Source: Bifidobacterium catenulatum DSM 16992 = JCM 1194 = LMG 11043 (GTDB lineage: Bacteria; Actinomycetota; Actinomycetes; Actinomycetales; Bifidobacteriaceae). From it: a stretch of DNA of 64,000 bases. Both the position numbers and the translations under genes were made by a program. The notes under the pieces were generated by a model, which made no database searches, had not been told where the DNA came from, and was given only the letters and a program-made list of their open reading frames with translations. The DNA lies in contig NZ_AP012325.1 of NCBI RefSeq assembly GCF_001025195.1, positions 930,001 to 994,000 on the forward strand, in the 5' to 3' direction. Below are positions 1 to 9,695 of this stretch, piece after piece; within the stretch, counting starts at the first letter, position 1; each line of letters starts with the position of its first letter.

Positions 1-267
1 CGCATTCTTGGACCGCATGCTAATGAGCGACGTATCGGCACGGTTGCTTTCGAAATCGAAGGCGTTCACCCGCATGACGTCGGCCAGTTCATCGATGCGC
101 AAGGCATCGCCATCCGTGTCGGTCATCATTGCGCGCAGCCGGTGCACCGCCATTTCGGTGTATATGCATCCAACCGTGCATCCAGTGGCATCTACAACTG
201 CGTCGAAGACGCACAGGCGTTGGTTGAGGCGTTGAAGAAGGTCCGTCCGTTCTTTGGAGTTAAGTAA
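1..267 (+). CDS. sufS: Cysteine desulfurase SufS, C-terminal part (cut by window edge)
   Basis: The reading frame is open from base 1 and ends at TAA 265-267, giving the last 88 residues. It contains RVGHHCAQP, the signature around the catalytic cysteine of group II (SufS) desulfurases, with the Cys codon at 130-132. In the family this PLP enzyme takes sulfur from L-cysteine and hands the persulfide to SufU for Fe-S cluster assembly. sufU follows after 5 bases, as in the usual Gram-positive sufCDSUB-type operon. The PLP lysine lies upstream of the window. Confidence 0.93.
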   Translation, partial: RILGPHANERRIGTVAFEIEGVHPHDVGQFIDAQGIAIRVGHHCAQPVHRHFGVYASNRASSGIYNCVEDAQALVEALKKVRPFFGVK

Positions 268-272
268 CACAT

Positions 273-824
273 ATGAGTGATTTTGCAATGTCTGGCGACG
301 ATCTCGAGCAGATGTACCAAGAGGTCATTCTCGAAGCCTCAAAGAATCCGCATGGCAAGGAGCGTTTCGCTCCAGATCTGGCTTCTGAAAATGCCTTCCA
401 AACGGGAAATGCCACGGTTCAGGCGGTTCACGAGTATTGCACTCCTGGCGAGTCCCATCAGTTCAATCCGACCTGTGGAGACGAGGCCACCGTGCACGTG
501 GAGGTTTCCGACCAGGAGCCGCATGTTATCGAACGACTGGTGTGGGACGGTCATGGTTGTTCCATTTCACAGGCCAGCCTTTCGGTGATGGTCGACCTTG
601 TGGAAGGCAAAACCGTGGATGAGGCCATGAACTTGGCTAATACCTTCCATAAGCTCATGGAATCACGTGGCAAGGGACTGGATGATGAATCCGCGGAAGA
701 ATCCCTTGAGGATGGCATCGTTTTTCAAGGAGTGTCCAAGTATCCGATGCGCATCAAATGCGCATTGCTTGGTTGGGAAGGAATGAAGGATTCCGTAGCT
801 AAGGCGTTGTCTGCGAAAGCGTGA
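273..824 (+). CDS. sufU: Iron-sulfur cluster assembly protein SufU
   Basis: The protein has 183 residues of the NifU-N/SufU fold. The three family cysteines and aspartate are visible: Cys68 and Asp70 in NPTCGD, Cys96 in GHGCSIS, and Cys163 in RIKCALLGW. SufU in Firmicutes and Actinobacteria is a zinc-dependent sulfurtransferase that accepts persulfide from SufS. The SufU-type insertion between the second and third cysteine (about residues 118-150) is present, which separates it from IscU. It lies 5 bases behind sufS, so the two are almost certainly cotranscribed. A 9-bp inverted repeat (846-854 / 881-889) follows the stop. Confidence 0.95.
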   Translation: MSDFAMSGDDLEQMYQEVILEASKNPHGKERFAPDLASENAFQTGNATVQAVHEYCTPGESHQFNPTCGDEATVHVEVSDQEPHVIERLVWDGHGCSISQASLSVMVDLVEGKTVDEAMNLANTFHKLMESRGKGLDDESAEESLEDGIVFQGVSKYPMRIKCALLGWEGMKDSVAKALSAKA

Positions 825-845
825 CAAGCATCTTTCCGCAAGTGG

Positions 846-889
846 GCCGGTGTTGTGTGCGTTATGCCTACAGTGAACGAAACACCGGC
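846..889 (+). repeat. Hairpin between sufU and sufT
   Basis: GCCGGTGTT (846-854) is perfectly complementary to AACACCGGC (881-889). No T-run follows, so it is not a standard intrinsic terminator. It may be a weak attenuator or processing site that lowers sufT expression relative to sufSU. Confidence 0.4.
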
Positions 890-954
890 GACAAACTCCA
901 GCCAACACGATAGGCTACTCAGCGAAATATACTCGAATCAAATATGGAGCAACA

Positions 955-1542
955 ATGAGCGATACCTTGGTACCAGAACCGCAAGCCTCGATTTTCGATT
1001 CCGTTGCCAAGGCATTGGGCAATGACGAGGCCGCTGCGCGTCGCGTCATGCTTAACCCTAATCTCGCCAAAGGATTCAAGGACGGCAAACCAGTGGAAAT
1101 CGAACACGAGAACATCAAGCAAGATGCTTGTGGCTGCGGCAATCAGGCTGGAGTATGCGGCTGTTCCGAGGAGCAGGATGACGGCATCGCATTGAAGGCT
1201 GTCGATGATATCGGACGTGCGACCGCCGCCGATGTGAAGGAAGCGCTGCATCAGGTCATTGATCCGGAACTTGGCATTGACGTGATTGATTTGGGCTTGG
1301 TATATGGCATTGAGATCGATGAGCTTGGCCGTGCCATCATCACGATGACGCTGACCACTCCGGCGTGCCCGCTGACCGATTTGATTGAAGACGAGTGCGC
1401 AAGCACCCTTGCAGGTCTCGTTGAGGAATTCCGTATCGATTGGACATGGCAGCCGCGTTGGAGCATGGAAAAGATCACTCCGGAAGGACGCGAACAGTTG
1501 GCTGCGCTTGGCTTCAACTTCGATAACCTTCCGAAATACTGA
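955..1542 (+). CDS. sufT: SufT/MIP18-family (DUF59) Fe-S assembly factor
   Basis: The protein has 195 residues. The DUF59 domain (about 90-180) has DPELG at 103-107, the DLGLVY strand and the conserved cysteine in TPACPL (Cys138). Members of this family (SufT, Cia2/MIP18) help maturation of Fe-S proteins. Unusually, residues 59-70 form a cysteine cluster CGCGNQAGVCGC outside the core domain, a plausible extra metal-binding segment. The gene is last in the suf run and is followed by a bidirectional terminator shared with the convergent glgC. Confidence 0.85.
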   Translation: MSDTLVPEPQASIFDSVAKALGNDEAAARRVMLNPNLAKGFKDGKPVEIEHENIKQDACGCGNQAGVCGCSEEQDDGIALKAVDDIGRATAADVKEALHQVIDPELGIDVIDLGLVYGIEIDELGRAIITMTLTTPACPLTDLIEDECASTLAGLVEEFRIDWTWQPRWSMEKITPEGREQLAALGFNFDNLPKY

Positions 1543-1569
1543 CAATATAGCGACATAAAACAATATAAA

Positions 1570-1602
1570 AAAGCGTGCTCCCGACGCTGGGAAGCACGCT
1601 TT
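1570..1602. terminator. Bidirectional intrinsic terminator between sufT and glgC
   Basis: AAAGCGTGCTCCC (1570-1582) pairs with GGGAAGCACGCTTT (1589-1602). It has A-tract and T-tract on both sides and serves the two convergent genes. Confidence 0.9.
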
Positions 1603-1623
1603 TGTTCTGTGTGCGGCAGAACG

Positions 1624-2868
1624 TCAGTCGTCGACCACGGTACCCTTCGGCACCACAGTGATGCCTTCCGGCGTGACGGTGAAGCCACGAGCCAGATCAT
1701 GTTCAGTATCGATACCGACGGTCGAATTCTCGGTAAGCACAACATTTTTGTCGAGAATCGCCTTGTAGACGCGTGCTCGACGATTGATGGTCACGCCGTC
1801 AAACAAAATCGAATCGACGACCTGCGACCACGAGTGGATACGCACGTTCGGTGAAAGTACGGAATGGTGCACTTCGCCGCCCGACACGATGACGCCGGGG
1901 GAGACGATCGAATCGGTGGCGTGCCCAAGACGGTCACGACCGGCATGCACGAACTTTGCAGGCGGCAGGTTGCCGGACAACGTGTAAATCGGCCATTCGG
2001 TGTTGTACAGATTGAACTCCGGCACATAGGAAATCAGATCCATATGTGCATCGTAGAACTGCTTCAGAGTACCCACATCGCGCCAGTAGGCATGATCGGT
2101 CGGCGTCGCTCCCGGAATCTCGTTGGAATTGAAGTCGTAGACGCCGGCCTCATTGCGAGCCGCGAAGTACGGGGCGATATCGCCACCCATATCATGCTTG
2201 GTGTCTTCGGCCTTTTCGTCGAGCGCCAAAGCCTCGAACAGGGCGTCCGTGTTGGCAACGTAATTACCCATGGAAGCGAGGATGGAGTTCGGATCATCTG
2301 GCAGGCCAGTCGTGGTCTGCGGCTTTTCCTGGAAGCTTTTGATCATGCCTGGGTGTTCCGGATCAACCTCGATCACGCCAAACTGGTTGGACTGGCTAAT
2401 CGGCTGGCGAATACCCGCCACCGTGAACTCCGCACCGGATTCGATGTGCTGCTGCACCATCTGCTGGAAGTCCATACGGTAGACGTGGTCGGCACCGACG
2501 ATCACCACAATATCCGGCTGCACGTCTTCGATGATGTTGATGGTCTGATAGACGGCGTCGGCCGAGCCGAGATACCAGTGCTTGCCGAGACGCTGCTGGG
2601 CAGGAACAGGGGAGACATAGTTGCCGAGCAACGGCGAGAAACGCCACACTGTGGAAATGTGGCGATCGAGCGAATGGGATTTGTACTGGGTGAGCACCAC
2701 GGTCTGCATGTAGCCAGAATTGACCAAATTGCTCAACGGGAAGTCAATCAGTCGGAACACGCCGCCGAATGGAACGGCCGGTTTTGCTCGGTCCCTGGTC
2801 AAAGGCATCAGACGAGTGCCTTCACCACCTGCAAGAACGATGGAAAGAATTTTCGGATTCTTCGCCAT
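1624..2868 (-). CDS. glgC: Glucose-1-phosphate adenylyltransferase
   Basis: This 414-residue ADP-glucose pyrophosphorylase makes ADP-glucose from ATP and glucose-1-phosphate, the first committed step of glycogen synthesis. The N-terminus carries the nucleotidyltransferase signature [11 protein letters not shown] (residues 14-24), followed by the [10 protein letters not shown] segment. The C-terminal part is the left-handed beta-helix seen as repeating hexads ([12 protein letters not shown]...). Length matches the bacterial family. The ADP-glucose user glgA is 41 kb away. Upstream is an inverted repeat TTGCA-N3-TGCAA (2963-2975) that could bind a LacI-type regulator. Confidence 0.96.
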   Translation of the reverse strand: MAKNPKILSIVLAGGEGTRLMPLTRDRAKPAVPFGGVFRLIDFPLSNLVNSGYMQTVVLTQYKSHSLDRHISTVWRFSPLLGNYVSPVPAQQRLGKHWYLGSADAVYQTINIIEDVQPDIVVIVGADHVYRMDFQQMVQQHIESGAEFTVAGIRQPISQSNQFGVIEVDPEHPGMIKSFQEKPQTTTGLPDDPNSILASMGNYVANTDALFEALALDEKAEDTKHDMGGDIAPYFAARNEAGVYDFNSNEIPGATPTDHAYWRDVGTLKQFYDAHMDLISYVPEFNLYNTEWPIYTLSGNLPPAKFVHAGRDRLGHATDSIVSPGVIVSGGEVHHSVLSPNVRIHSWSQVVDSILFDGVTINRRARVYKAILDKNVVLTENSTVGIDTEHDLARGFTVTPEGITVVPKGTVVDD

Positions 2869-2951
2869 GAGAACTCCTCTCTAGAGCGTCGTTACGACAC
2901 CGCACACATTGGTCGGTCTGCAGCATCGCAAACCGCTTACGCACTCAATAA

Positions 2952-2985
2952 TTGCATATTTTTTGCAACATGCAAGGAGTTTGCA
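2952..2985. promoter_or_regulatory. Repeated TTGCA motifs upstream of glgC
   Basis: TTGCA occurs at 2952-2956, 2963-2967 and 2981-2985. TTGCA ACA TGCAA (2963-2975) forms a short inverted repeat about 95 bp upstream of the glgC start. The site type is typical of small dimeric repressors, but which protein binds is not known. Confidence 0.35.
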
Positions 2986-3014
2986 CCGCGAGTCTTGAAA
3001 ATTTGCTGATTGTT

Positions 3015-3881
3015 TCAGTGAACAGCTGTTGAATAGAAGGCTACGGCGCTCGAAGCGGCGACGTTAAGACTGTCCACTCCGTGGCTCATGGGAATCTTCA
3101 CCGTCAGATCGGCACGGGAAATGGTGTGATGCGACAGGCCGTCGCCCTCAGTGCCGAAAATCAGCGCCAACTTGTCAATATGGTCCTTTTCGTCGTCGGC
3201 ATTGTTCAAGCGGCGAACGAGCTCTTCCAACGAAATGGAGTCGTCTTCAAGAGCCATCGCAACGGTTGTGAATCCAAGATCGTGCAATTCCTGCATGCCG
3301 GTGAACGGCCAGTAATGCCTATCATCTCCGCCGATGCGCGTCCACGGAATCTGAAACACCGTGCCCATCGACACGCGGGCGGCGCGCCGATACAGCGGAT
3401 CGCCGCAAGAAGGCGTCACCAGCACGGCATCGACATCCAATGCAGCCGCGGAGCGCATAAGCGCGCCGACATTGGTGTGGTCGACGATATTTTCCATGAC
3501 CGCGATGCGGCGTGCCCCTCGGCAGACTTCCTCGACGCTGGGCAAAGGCCAACGCTTCATCGCAGCCAATGCGCCTCGGTGCAGCCGATAGCCGGTCAGC
3601 TGCTTGAGCTGTTCGGGGGAGGCCACGTACACGGGAATGTCGGTGCCCCATCGGTTGTCGATGAGCGTGAAGGTTTCAGCCATGCCTTCAATCCACGGTT
3701 CTTCGACCAGCAGCGATATCGGCTCTCGGTTGGCGGCAAGCGCCCTGTCAATGACTTTTGGCGATTCCGCGATGAACAGGCCTTTGCTGGGTTCAAGCTT
3801 GTTGCGAAGCTGGATTTCCGTAAGATTTGTGTATGCCGCCACGCGCTCGTCGTCAATGGAAACAAGATGGATGAACTGCAT
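3015..3881 (-). CDS. SpoU/TrmH-family RNA 2'-O-methyltransferase
   Basis: The protein has 288 residues. The C-terminal SPOUT domain shows the three family motifs: NVGALMRSAAAL (motif 1, conserved N and R), LIFGTEGDGLS (motif 2) and IPMSHGVDSLNVAASSAVAFY (motif 3, which forms the trefoil knot that binds S-adenosylmethionine). The N-terminal third resembles the substrate-binding domain of rRNA 2'-O-ribose methylases. The exact target nucleotide cannot be told from sequence. The gene lies next to tRNA-Leu and rsmE. Confidence 0.88.
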   Translation of the reverse strand: MQFIHLVSIDDERVAAYTNLTEIQLRNKLEPSKGLFIAESPKVIDRALAANREPISLLVEEPWIEGMAETFTLIDNRWGTDIPVYVASPEQLKQLTGYRLHRGALAAMKRWPLPSVEEVCRGARRIAVMENIVDHTNVGALMRSAAALDVDAVLVTPSCGDPLYRRAARVSMGTVFQIPWTRIGGDDRHYWPFTGMQELHDLGFTTVAMALEDDSISLEELVRRLNNADDEKDHIDKLALIFGTEGDGLSHHTISRADLTVKIPMSHGVDSLNVAASSAVAFYSTAVH

Positions 3882-3919
3882 GTGACCGATCTTTCGCCGA
3901 ATAGCCTTTCAGATACAAG

Positions 3920-3945
3920 AAAACCCCTTGTTTCCAAGGGGTTTT
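3920..3945 (-). terminator. Intrinsic terminator of tRNA-Leu
   Basis: AAAACCCCTTG (3920-3930) pairs with CAAGGGGTTTT (3935-3945) around a four-base loop, immediately 3' of the leftward tRNA gene. Confidence 0.8.
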
Positions 3946-3947
3946 GC

Positions 3948-4038
3948 TGGTGTCCGGAGCGGGACTTGAACCCGCACGCCTGTATAAAATAGGCACTAGC
4001 ACCTCAAGCTAGCGCGTCTACCATTCCGCCACCCGGAC
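3948..4038 (-). tRNA. tRNA-Leu (anticodon GAG), CCA encoded
   Basis: Read on the minus strand, the gene begins GTCCGGGTGGCGGAATGG and ends with a matching acceptor strand, discriminator A (3951) and an encoded CCA (3948-3950). The T-arm is GGGTTCAAGTCCC. The anticodon arm is CTAGC-TTGAGGT-GCTAG, giving anticodon GAG for CUC/CUU leucine codons. A long variable arm, typical of tRNA-Leu, accounts for the 88-nt body. Confidence 0.95.
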
Positions 4039-4158
4039 AGGTGCGTTGCTCACCGGCAACGAATAAAAACTATAGCAGATGCTCGGCGTGATGCAAGTCT
4101 CGGCGTGTCGCGTGGAATTTCACCATTAGTATCCGAGGTGCTGGTAGTCTCTGGAGCT

Positions 4159-4956
4159 ATGACTGATGCCCTTTTTCTGCTTGATACGGAACATGATGAT
4201 GTGCCTGTGAACAGCGATGAGCTGAACGCCGGATGGAAATTGACGTTGCCTCAATCGGTACGTCGTCACGCCATTCAGGCCATGCGTCTGAAAGACGGTG
4301 ATGAGTTGCAGCTTTCCGATGGTAGGGGATTGCGCATCCATGCGGTGCTGTGCGACGCGCAGCAGGGAATCGCGCAAGTGTCGAGTTTCAGCAAGGAGCA
4401 GCAACCCGTCACCAAGCTCGCTTTGGTTCAGGCGCTGGCCAAAACAGGGCATGATGAACAGGCCATCGACACGGCAACGCAGATCGGTGTGGACGAGGTA
4501 ATTCCATGGCAGGCCGATCGTTCCATCGCCAAATGGAAGGTGGGGCGTACCGACAAGAAGTGGAGGCAAGTGCTTGAGTCGGCCACCGAACAATCGCGAC
4601 GTTCCTGGACGCCTGAATTGGGGGAGTGCGTGGCCAGCAAGCAGTTGGTCGCCATATGCAAACGTGCCTGCGTGCGCGGCGATATGGTAATCGTGCTGCA
4701 TCAGGATGCCACCAAAACCTGGAACCAGTTGGAGGAATCGATCGCGGCGCTTTCCGACAAGTGCCTGCAGGATGGTCGCCAGCGTACCGTGTACGTGGTG
4801 GTCGGGCCGGAAGGTGGTATCGGCGACGCGGAAATCGAGTCTTTTACCGACGCCGGAGCCGAAGTATGCGTGCTCGGAAGTAACATTCTGCGGGCGTCCA
4901 CGGCCGGTCCGGTCGCATTATCGTTGCTCGCACGGGCGCTGGGACGTTTCGTTTGA
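4159..4956 (+). CDS. rsmE: 16S rRNA m3U1498 methyltransferase RsmE
   Basis: The 265-residue form starts at ATG 4159 (MTDALFLL), behind CTGGAG. An in-frame start at 4105 would add 18 unlikely residues. RsmE methylates N3 of U1498 in 16S rRNA. The SPOUT motifs VVVGPEGGIGDAEIESF and LGSNILRASTAGPVAL near the C-terminus are diagnostic. The N-terminal PUA-like domain (RRHAIQAMRLKDGDELQLSDG) is also present. It is followed 83 bp later by a HIT-family gene. Confidence 0.94.
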   Translation: MTDALFLLDTEHDDVPVNSDELNAGWKLTLPQSVRRHAIQAMRLKDGDELQLSDGRGLRIHAVLCDAQQGIAQVSSFSKEQQPVTKLALVQALAKTGHDEQAIDTATQIGVDEVIPWQADRSIAKWKVGRTDKKWRQVLESATEQSRRSWTPELGECVASKQLVAICKRACVRGDMVIVLHQDATKTWNQLEESIAALSDKCLQDGRQRTVYVVVGPEGGIGDAEIESFTDAGAEVCVLGSNILRASTAGPVALSLLARALGRFV

Positions 4957-5039
4957 TGCCCCATGCTGGCGATTTGCCGTGGATTATCCCGGTTGCGCAA
5001 TAGCATGGTCATGACGGTTTCCCAGCATTAAGGAGCATT

Positions 5040-5375
5040 ATGAGCGACAAGGATTGTCTGTTCTGCAAGATCATCGCAGGAGAGATTCCAAGCGAAAAGG
5101 TGTATGAGGACGATACTACCTACGCGTTCAAGGACATCAATCCGAAAGCCAAAGTCCATGTGCTTGTGGTGCCTCGTGAGCATTATGCGAACGTGGCCGA
5201 GCTCGCGGCGGCCGATCCGCAGCAGCTTGCCCACATGGCTCAAGTTGCGCAGAACATCGCAGATAAGGAATTCCATGGCGCCTTCCGGCTGATCTTCAAC
5301 ACCGGGCTTGATGCAGGGCAGACCGTATTCCATGTGCATGCCCACGTGCTGACCGGTGAAAAGCTCGACGAGTAG
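5040..5375 (+). CDS. HIT-family (HinT-like) nucleotide hydrolase
   Basis: This 111-residue histidine-triad protein starts at ATG 5040 with AAGGAG nine bases upstream. The N-terminal [13 protein letters not shown] and the C-terminal triad HVHAHVL are the family marks. HinT proteins hydrolyse adenosine 5'-phosphoramidates and aminoacyl-adenylates. It sits just upstream of phoH-ybeY-era, a common actinobacterial arrangement. Confidence 0.93.
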   Translation: MSDKDCLFCKIIAGEIPSEKVYEDDTTYAFKDINPKAKVHVLVVPREHYANVAELAAADPQQLAHMAQVAQNIADKEFHGAFRLIFNTGLDAGQTVFHVHAHVLTGEKLDE

Positions 5376-5413
5376 CTTTCTTTTCCCCATATATCAACGT
5401 TAGAAGAGGTTTT

Positions 5414-6553
5414 GTGGCCACCACTACACGTACCATCGCGATTCCCCAACAGCTTGATCCGGTAACCGTGCTTGGACCGGTCGACGAGGTTCTCCGGGAA
5501 GTGGAACGAGCGTTCCCCGACCTGACCATCATCGTCAGAGGCGACCGTATCGCGATCATGTCACGTTCCAACAAATCTGAATCCCAAGCTGCGCAGGCCG
5601 AACATGTGATTGAAAACATCATTCAAGCCGCATATACGGCTCCGATGGACGCCGACACGGTGCGGCGCATGCTCGACCAAAATGTGTTGAAAACCTCTGT
5701 TCGCGCCACGCGCCCGGGGCATGGGCGTGTAGTGGAAGAACTACGTTTGGCTGATAGGCAGCAGGGGCGTGCCTCACAACGTGAGCATGCCGCAGACCGC
5801 CGCAAGCCGCACGTGCCAGGAGTGATCACCTTTGCGCTTGGTAAGCCGGTTCGCGCGAAAACCGCTGGTCAGGTCGCCTATATCAATGCCATTGAGTCGC
5901 ACACCATCACGTTCGCCATCGGTCCTGCCGGTACAGGTAAGACGTATCTTGCAGTGGCCAAGGCGGTTCGCGCCTTTCAGGATCGGCAGGTGCGGCGCAT
6001 CATCCTGACCAGACCTGCGGTGGAAGCCGGAGAGAACCTCGGTTTCCTGCCGGGCACACTGAACGAAAAAGTCGATCCGTATCTTCGTCCGTTGTACGAC
6101 GCGCTTTCCGACATGCTTGGAGCGGACCAGCTCAAACGCTACATGGATGACGGTACCATTGAAGTCGCGCCGCTTGCGTACATGCGTGGACGCACGCTCA
6201 ACGATGCGTTCGTGATCCTCGACGAAGCGCAGAATACCACCGAACAGCAGATGAAGATGTTCTTGACACGACTGGGTTTCAACACGAAAATGATCATCAC
6301 GGGTGACGTGACGCAGGTTGATCTGACAGTACCGAAATCCGGCCTTGCCACCATCGAACGCATACTTGAAGGCATCGACGATATAGCGTTCGCCCATCTC
6401 AAGCCGGAAGACGTGGTACGACACGCGCTGGTCGGCAAAATCGTCGCAGCCTATGATCGACACGCGGCCATCGCCGGCGACCATAGCCGGCACATCGCAA
6501 GCAAAACCACATCCAAGCAAACGGACGAGCAAATCGAAAGGAACGCTGAATGA
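5414..6553 (+). CDS. phoH: PhoH-like ATPase
   Basis: The protein has 379 residues from a GTG start at 5414. A Walker A motif [11 protein letters not shown] and a Walker [12 protein letters not shown] define the PhoH P-loop ATPase domain (about 145-350). The N-terminal region (about 20-80) resembles the KH-like segment of PhoH/YbeZ. YbeZ works with YbeY in ribosome maturation and RNA quality control, and here the two genes overlap by four bases (ATGA at 6550), so translation is coupled. The C-terminal 40 residues are polar and probably disordered. Confidence 0.94.
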   Translation: MATTTRTIAIPQQLDPVTVLGPVDEVLREVERAFPDLTIIVRGDRIAIMSRSNKSESQAAQAEHVIENIIQAAYTAPMDADTVRRMLDQNVLKTSVRATRPGHGRVVEELRLADRQQGRASQREHAADRRKPHVPGVITFALGKPVRAKTAGQVAYINAIESHTITFAIGPAGTGKTYLAVAKAVRAFQDRQVRRIILTRPAVEAGENLGFLPGTLNEKVDPYLRPLYDALSDMLGADQLKRYMDDGTIEVAPLAYMRGRTLNDAFVILDEAQNTTEQQMKMFLTRLGFNTKMIITGDVTQVDLTVPKSGLATIERILEGIDDIAFAHLKPEDVVRHALVGKIVAAYDRHAAIAGDHSRHIASKTTSKQTDEQIERNAE

Positions 6554-7095
6554 GCGTCGAAGTAACCAACGAAACCGTCTGGCAGATCGACGGCAAGGTG
6601 TTCTCCGATCTCGGCATATGGGTGATGGACCAGATGCGCGTCAGCACGCAATCCGACCTGACCATCATGTTTGTCGACCCCGATCCGATCGCCCAATTGC
6701 ACATGCGCTGGATGAACCTTGAAGGACCGACTGACGTAATGAGCTTCCCCATGGACGAACTGCGCCCAGGAGACGGCAGAACCGTGATGGAAGGCGTGCT
6801 TGGGGATATCGTGATCTGCCCATGGGTGGCCGCCCAGCAGGCGCTTGCAGCCGGACACAGCACCATGGAGGAAATGATGCTTCTGACGATCCACGGCATT
6901 CTCCACCTGCTTGGATACGATCACGCGACACCGGAACAGGAGCGCCAGATGTTCGGCCTGCAGCGTCAACTGCTGCTAACCTTCTTTGCTCTCCGCCAAG
7001 GATCGGGAGCGCAGGCGATTCTTCCGTCAGGAGCGCCGGATGCGCTTGCCGAATGGGATCGGGAGCATGGTACCGGGCGGCAGATCGCCAAATAG
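6550..7095 (+). CDS. ybeY: Endoribonuclease YbeY
   Basis: The protein has 181 residues. The zinc-binding motif [11 protein letters not shown] (H-x3-H-x5-H) is intact and is followed by the family's PEQE stretch. YbeY is a metal-dependent endoribonuclease needed for 16S rRNA 3'-end processing and late 30S maturation. The last 30 residues extend beyond the usual family end and are actinobacterial in character. It overlaps phoH and precedes the CorC-like gene and era. Confidence 0.95.
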   Translation: MSVEVTNETVWQIDGKVFSDLGIWVMDQMRVSTQSDLTIMFVDPDPIAQLHMRWMNLEGPTDVMSFPMDELRPGDGRTVMEGVLGDIVICPWVAAQQALAAGHSTMEEMMLLTIHGILHLLGYDHATPEQERQMFGLQRQLLLTFFALRQGSGAQAILPSGAPDALAEWDREHGTGRQIAK

Positions 7096-7143
7096 TGATG
7101 ACGTTGCCGGTAGCATATCGTCCGGCATGATGGGGGCTGAATT

Positions 7144-8568
7144 ATGATGCAGGAGACAATGATTGCGGTGATCGCGGTACTTGCCGTGGTAGCGTTGCTG
7201 CTGGTCTGGCTGTCTCTTTCGATGGCTGCCACCGAAGGCGCTGTGGGACGTGTGACCCGGGCGAGCCTGAACAACCTGATTCTTGAGATTCAGACGGATG
7301 CGGAACTTTCGCAGTTCATTCGCGACAAGAAGATCAAGCGCATCCATAAGGTCCAGCGGTTGGTGACCGACCGGTATGCCACTGCAGGATCGTGTGCGTT
7401 CTTCCGTATTTGCTGCAATGTGCTTGACGGTGTGCTTGTAACTGTGATCGCAGGCATGCTGGACGCCCCACTCTGGGCCGAATTACTTGCCGGATTTGTT
7501 TTTGCCATCGTCGTTGCGGTGATTTCGCTGCTGGTGCGTCCGCGTAGTGCTGGAGCATCCAAGCCCGTCGACATCATGCTGCAGCATGCGGATACCGTCT
7601 CCGTTGCGGTGCTGTTGACCCCATTCGCAAAAATCGGCGGGCAAAAGGGCGCGAAGCGCCGTGGCAACGATCTTTCCGACGACGAGGAACTCGAAAAAAT
7701 CCAGATCGAGCAGGGGCGCGCGACCATCGACCGTCTGGTCGAAGCCAACGATTTCGACCCTGAAGTTTCCGAAATGCTGCGCAACGTGCTCACGCTTTCC
7801 GAAACACTGACCCGTGAGGTCATGGTGCCGCGCACCGACATGATCTGTATCGAGCGAGGCGAGACATTGGAAAACATGTTGAAGCTTTGCTCCCGTTCCG
7901 GGTTCTCGCGTGTGCCGGTCATTGGCGACGATGTGGACGATCTGGTCGGCGTGGCCTATCTGAAGGACGCCGTACGAGCGACGGCTTTTAACCATGCGGC
8001 GATGACGCGAGAAGTCGAATCGGTAGTCCGTGATCCGATGCTGGTTCCCGAATCCAAACCAGTTGACGACCTGTTCCATCAAATGCAACGCACACGCCAG
8101 CATGTCGCCATCGTCGTGGACGAATACGGCGGTATCGCAGGTATGGTAACCATTGAAGACGCCATAGAACAAATCGTGGGCGAGCTGGAAGACGAACATG
8201 ATCGTACGCAACATGCTGATCCGGAACAGATCGGTGACAAAAAATGGAGCATGCCAGCCCGCACGCCGATTGCCGATCTGGAAGAGATTTTCGAAATCGA
8301 CATTGACGAGGATGACGTCGACACAGTTTACGGATTGTTGACCAAATTATTGGGACGCGTGCCGATCGTCGGCTCTTCCGCGGTCACCCGAGGATTGCGT
8401 ATGACCGCAGTCGATTCCGCGGGACGACGCAAGAAGGTGTCGACCATTGTGGTGGAACCGGCCCACGTCGAGGGCGTGGACGAAACTGAAACACGTAACG
8501 AAGAACATGCGGATGATGCCGAAGAGGCATCCGACAACGATAAGGATTCCAAAGACAAGCATGACTGA
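7144..8568 (+). CDS. CNNM/CorC-family membrane protein with CBS domains
   Basis: The protein has 474 residues. It has a hydrophobic first helix (about 5-28), further membrane segments at about 90-135, a CBS pair ([13 protein letters not shown] at about 220 and [19 protein letters not shown] at about 325), a CorC_HlyC domain (about 365-440) and an acidic, probably unstructured tail. Family members are implicated in Mg2+/Co2+ homeostasis, and the old name hemolysin C is misleading. The stop overlaps the era start (ATGACTGA, 8561-8568), so the two genes are coupled. Confidence 0.88.
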   Translation: MMQETMIAVIAVLAVVALLLVWLSLSMAATEGAVGRVTRASLNNLILEIQTDAELSQFIRDKKIKRIHKVQRLVTDRYATAGSCAFFRICCNVLDGVLVTVIAGMLDAPLWAELLAGFVFAIVVAVISLLVRPRSAGASKPVDIMLQHADTVSVAVLLTPFAKIGGQKGAKRRGNDLSDDEELEKIQIEQGRATIDRLVEANDFDPEVSEMLRNVLTLSETLTREVMVPRTDMICIERGETLENMLKLCSRSGFSRVPVIGDDVDDLVGVAYLKDAVRATAFNHAAMTREVESVVRDPMLVPESKPVDDLFHQMQRTRQHVAIVVDEYGGIAGMVTIEDAIEQIVGELEDEHDRTQHADPEQIGDKKWSMPARTPIADLEEIFEIDIDEDDVDTVYGLLTKLLGRVPIVGSSAVTRGLRMTAVDSAGRRKKVSTIVVEPAHVEGVDETETRNEEHADDAEEASDNDKDSKDKHD

Positions 8569-9559
8569 CGCAGCAACGACTGAGACGACTTCCGACCATT
8601 CCGATTCCACTACGCCCGTTCCATATCGTTCCGGTTTCGTTGCCGTGGTAGGACGTCCGAACGTAGGCAAGTCGACGTTGATCAACGCGTTGATCGGCAC
8701 GCAGATCGCCATCGCATCATCTCGCCCGGAAACCACACGTAAGGCCATTCGCGGCATTCTTACCACAGATAATGCGCAGATCGTTTTGGTTGATACGCCT
8801 GGTATCCATCGTCCGCGCACATTGCTGGGGCAGCGCCTGAATGATGTTGTGGACGAGTCTCTTGCCGACGTGGACGCCATCGCCTTCCTGCTGCCTGGTG
8901 ACCAGGAGATCGGTCCCGGCGACAGGCGCATTTTGAGTCGTCTGCGCTCTGATTTCGCAGTGAAGCGCGATGATGGCACGTTCAAATGGAAAGTGCCGCT
9001 GATTGCCATCGTCACCAAAATCGACGAATTAAGCCGTGAAGGACTGATCAACAAGCTTATCGAAATCAACGAGTTCGCCGATTTCACCGATATCGTGCCG
9101 GTCAGCGCACTCAAGCATGACAATCTTGCCGAAGTCAAGAACGTGCTTATCGAAAACATGCCGGAAGGTCCGCAAATGTATCCGGCTGAACAGATCACCG
9201 AAGAACGTCCGGAAGAGACCATAGCGGAACTGGTTCGTGGCGCATTCTTGGAAGAATTGGATGACGAGCTGCCGCACTCGTTGGCCGTGGTCGTGGACTC
9301 CATTGAATATCCGGAAGACAACGATAGCGGAGCGGCTTACGATGGCAAAGCCCACGTCATTGTGTCGATTTATGTGGAGCGTGATTCCCAGAAACCGATT
9401 ATCATCGGCAGGGGAGCGGAACATCTCGTGCGCGTCAAAAAGAAGCTGCGCACGCCGGTCAACCGCATCGTCGGTCAGAAAGCAAAACTCGACTTGCATG
9501 TCAAGGTCGCCAAAGGATGGCAGTCGGATCCGAAACAGCTTGAAAAGCTAGGCTTCTAA
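8561..9559 (+). CDS. era: GTPase Era
   Basis: The protein has 332 residues starting at ATG 8561, which overlaps the previous gene. The longer open frame from 8447 lies inside that gene and is rejected. G motifs are GRPNVGKST (G1), DTPG (G3), TKID (G4) and SAL (G5). A C-terminal KH domain includes IIIGRGAEHL. Era binds the 3' end of 16S rRNA and checks 30S assembly, which fits the upstream phoH-ybeY pair. The last codons are duplicated in the spacer behind the stop. Confidence 0.97.
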   Translation: MTDAATTETTSDHSDSTTPVPYRSGFVAVVGRPNVGKSTLINALIGTQIAIASSRPETTRKAIRGILTTDNAQIVLVDTPGIHRPRTLLGQRLNDVVDESLADVDAIAFLLPGDQEIGPGDRRILSRLRSDFAVKRDDGTFKWKVPLIAIVTKIDELSREGLINKLIEINEFADFTDIVPVSALKHDNLAEVKNVLIENMPEGPQMYPAEQITEERPEETIAELVRGAFLEELDDELPHSLAVVVDSIEYPEDNDSGAAYDGKAHVIVSIYVERDSQKPIIIGRGAEHLVRVKKKLRTPVNRIVGQKAKLDLHVKVAKGWQSDPKQLEKLGF

Positions 9560-9637
9560 GCAGTTTAAGGTTCGTTCGCAGTCAAGCAGCTTGAAAAGCT
9601 AGGTTCTTGATTTGTTTAGGATCCGTTTCGCAACGGG
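9536..9637 (+). repeat. Imperfect 51-bp tandem duplication of the era 3' end
   Basis: CAGCTTGAAAAGCTAGG at 9536 recurs at 9587, and the similarity continues, with substitutions, through the rest of a 51-base unit. The first copy encodes the end of Era. The second lies downstream of the stop and is noncoding. Confidence 0.75.
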
Positions 9638-9640
9638 TTG

Positions 9641-9686
9641 AATAGAATGAGGTCCGGTTCCCGCAGGAACCGGACCTCATTCTATT
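9641..9686. terminator. Strong bidirectional terminator between era and the acyl-CoA ligase
   Basis: A 21-bp perfect stem, from AATAGAATGAGG at 9641 to its complement ending at 9686, surrounds a CGCA tetraloop, with T/A tracts on either side. It separates two convergent genes. Confidence 0.93.
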
Positions 9687-9695
9687 TTCGAAGAA

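Noticed and set aside
1864-3009. 381-residue open frame opposite glgC
   Set aside because: It is antisense to a complete, well-marked gene, has no protein character (Arg/His-rich) and no ribosome site.
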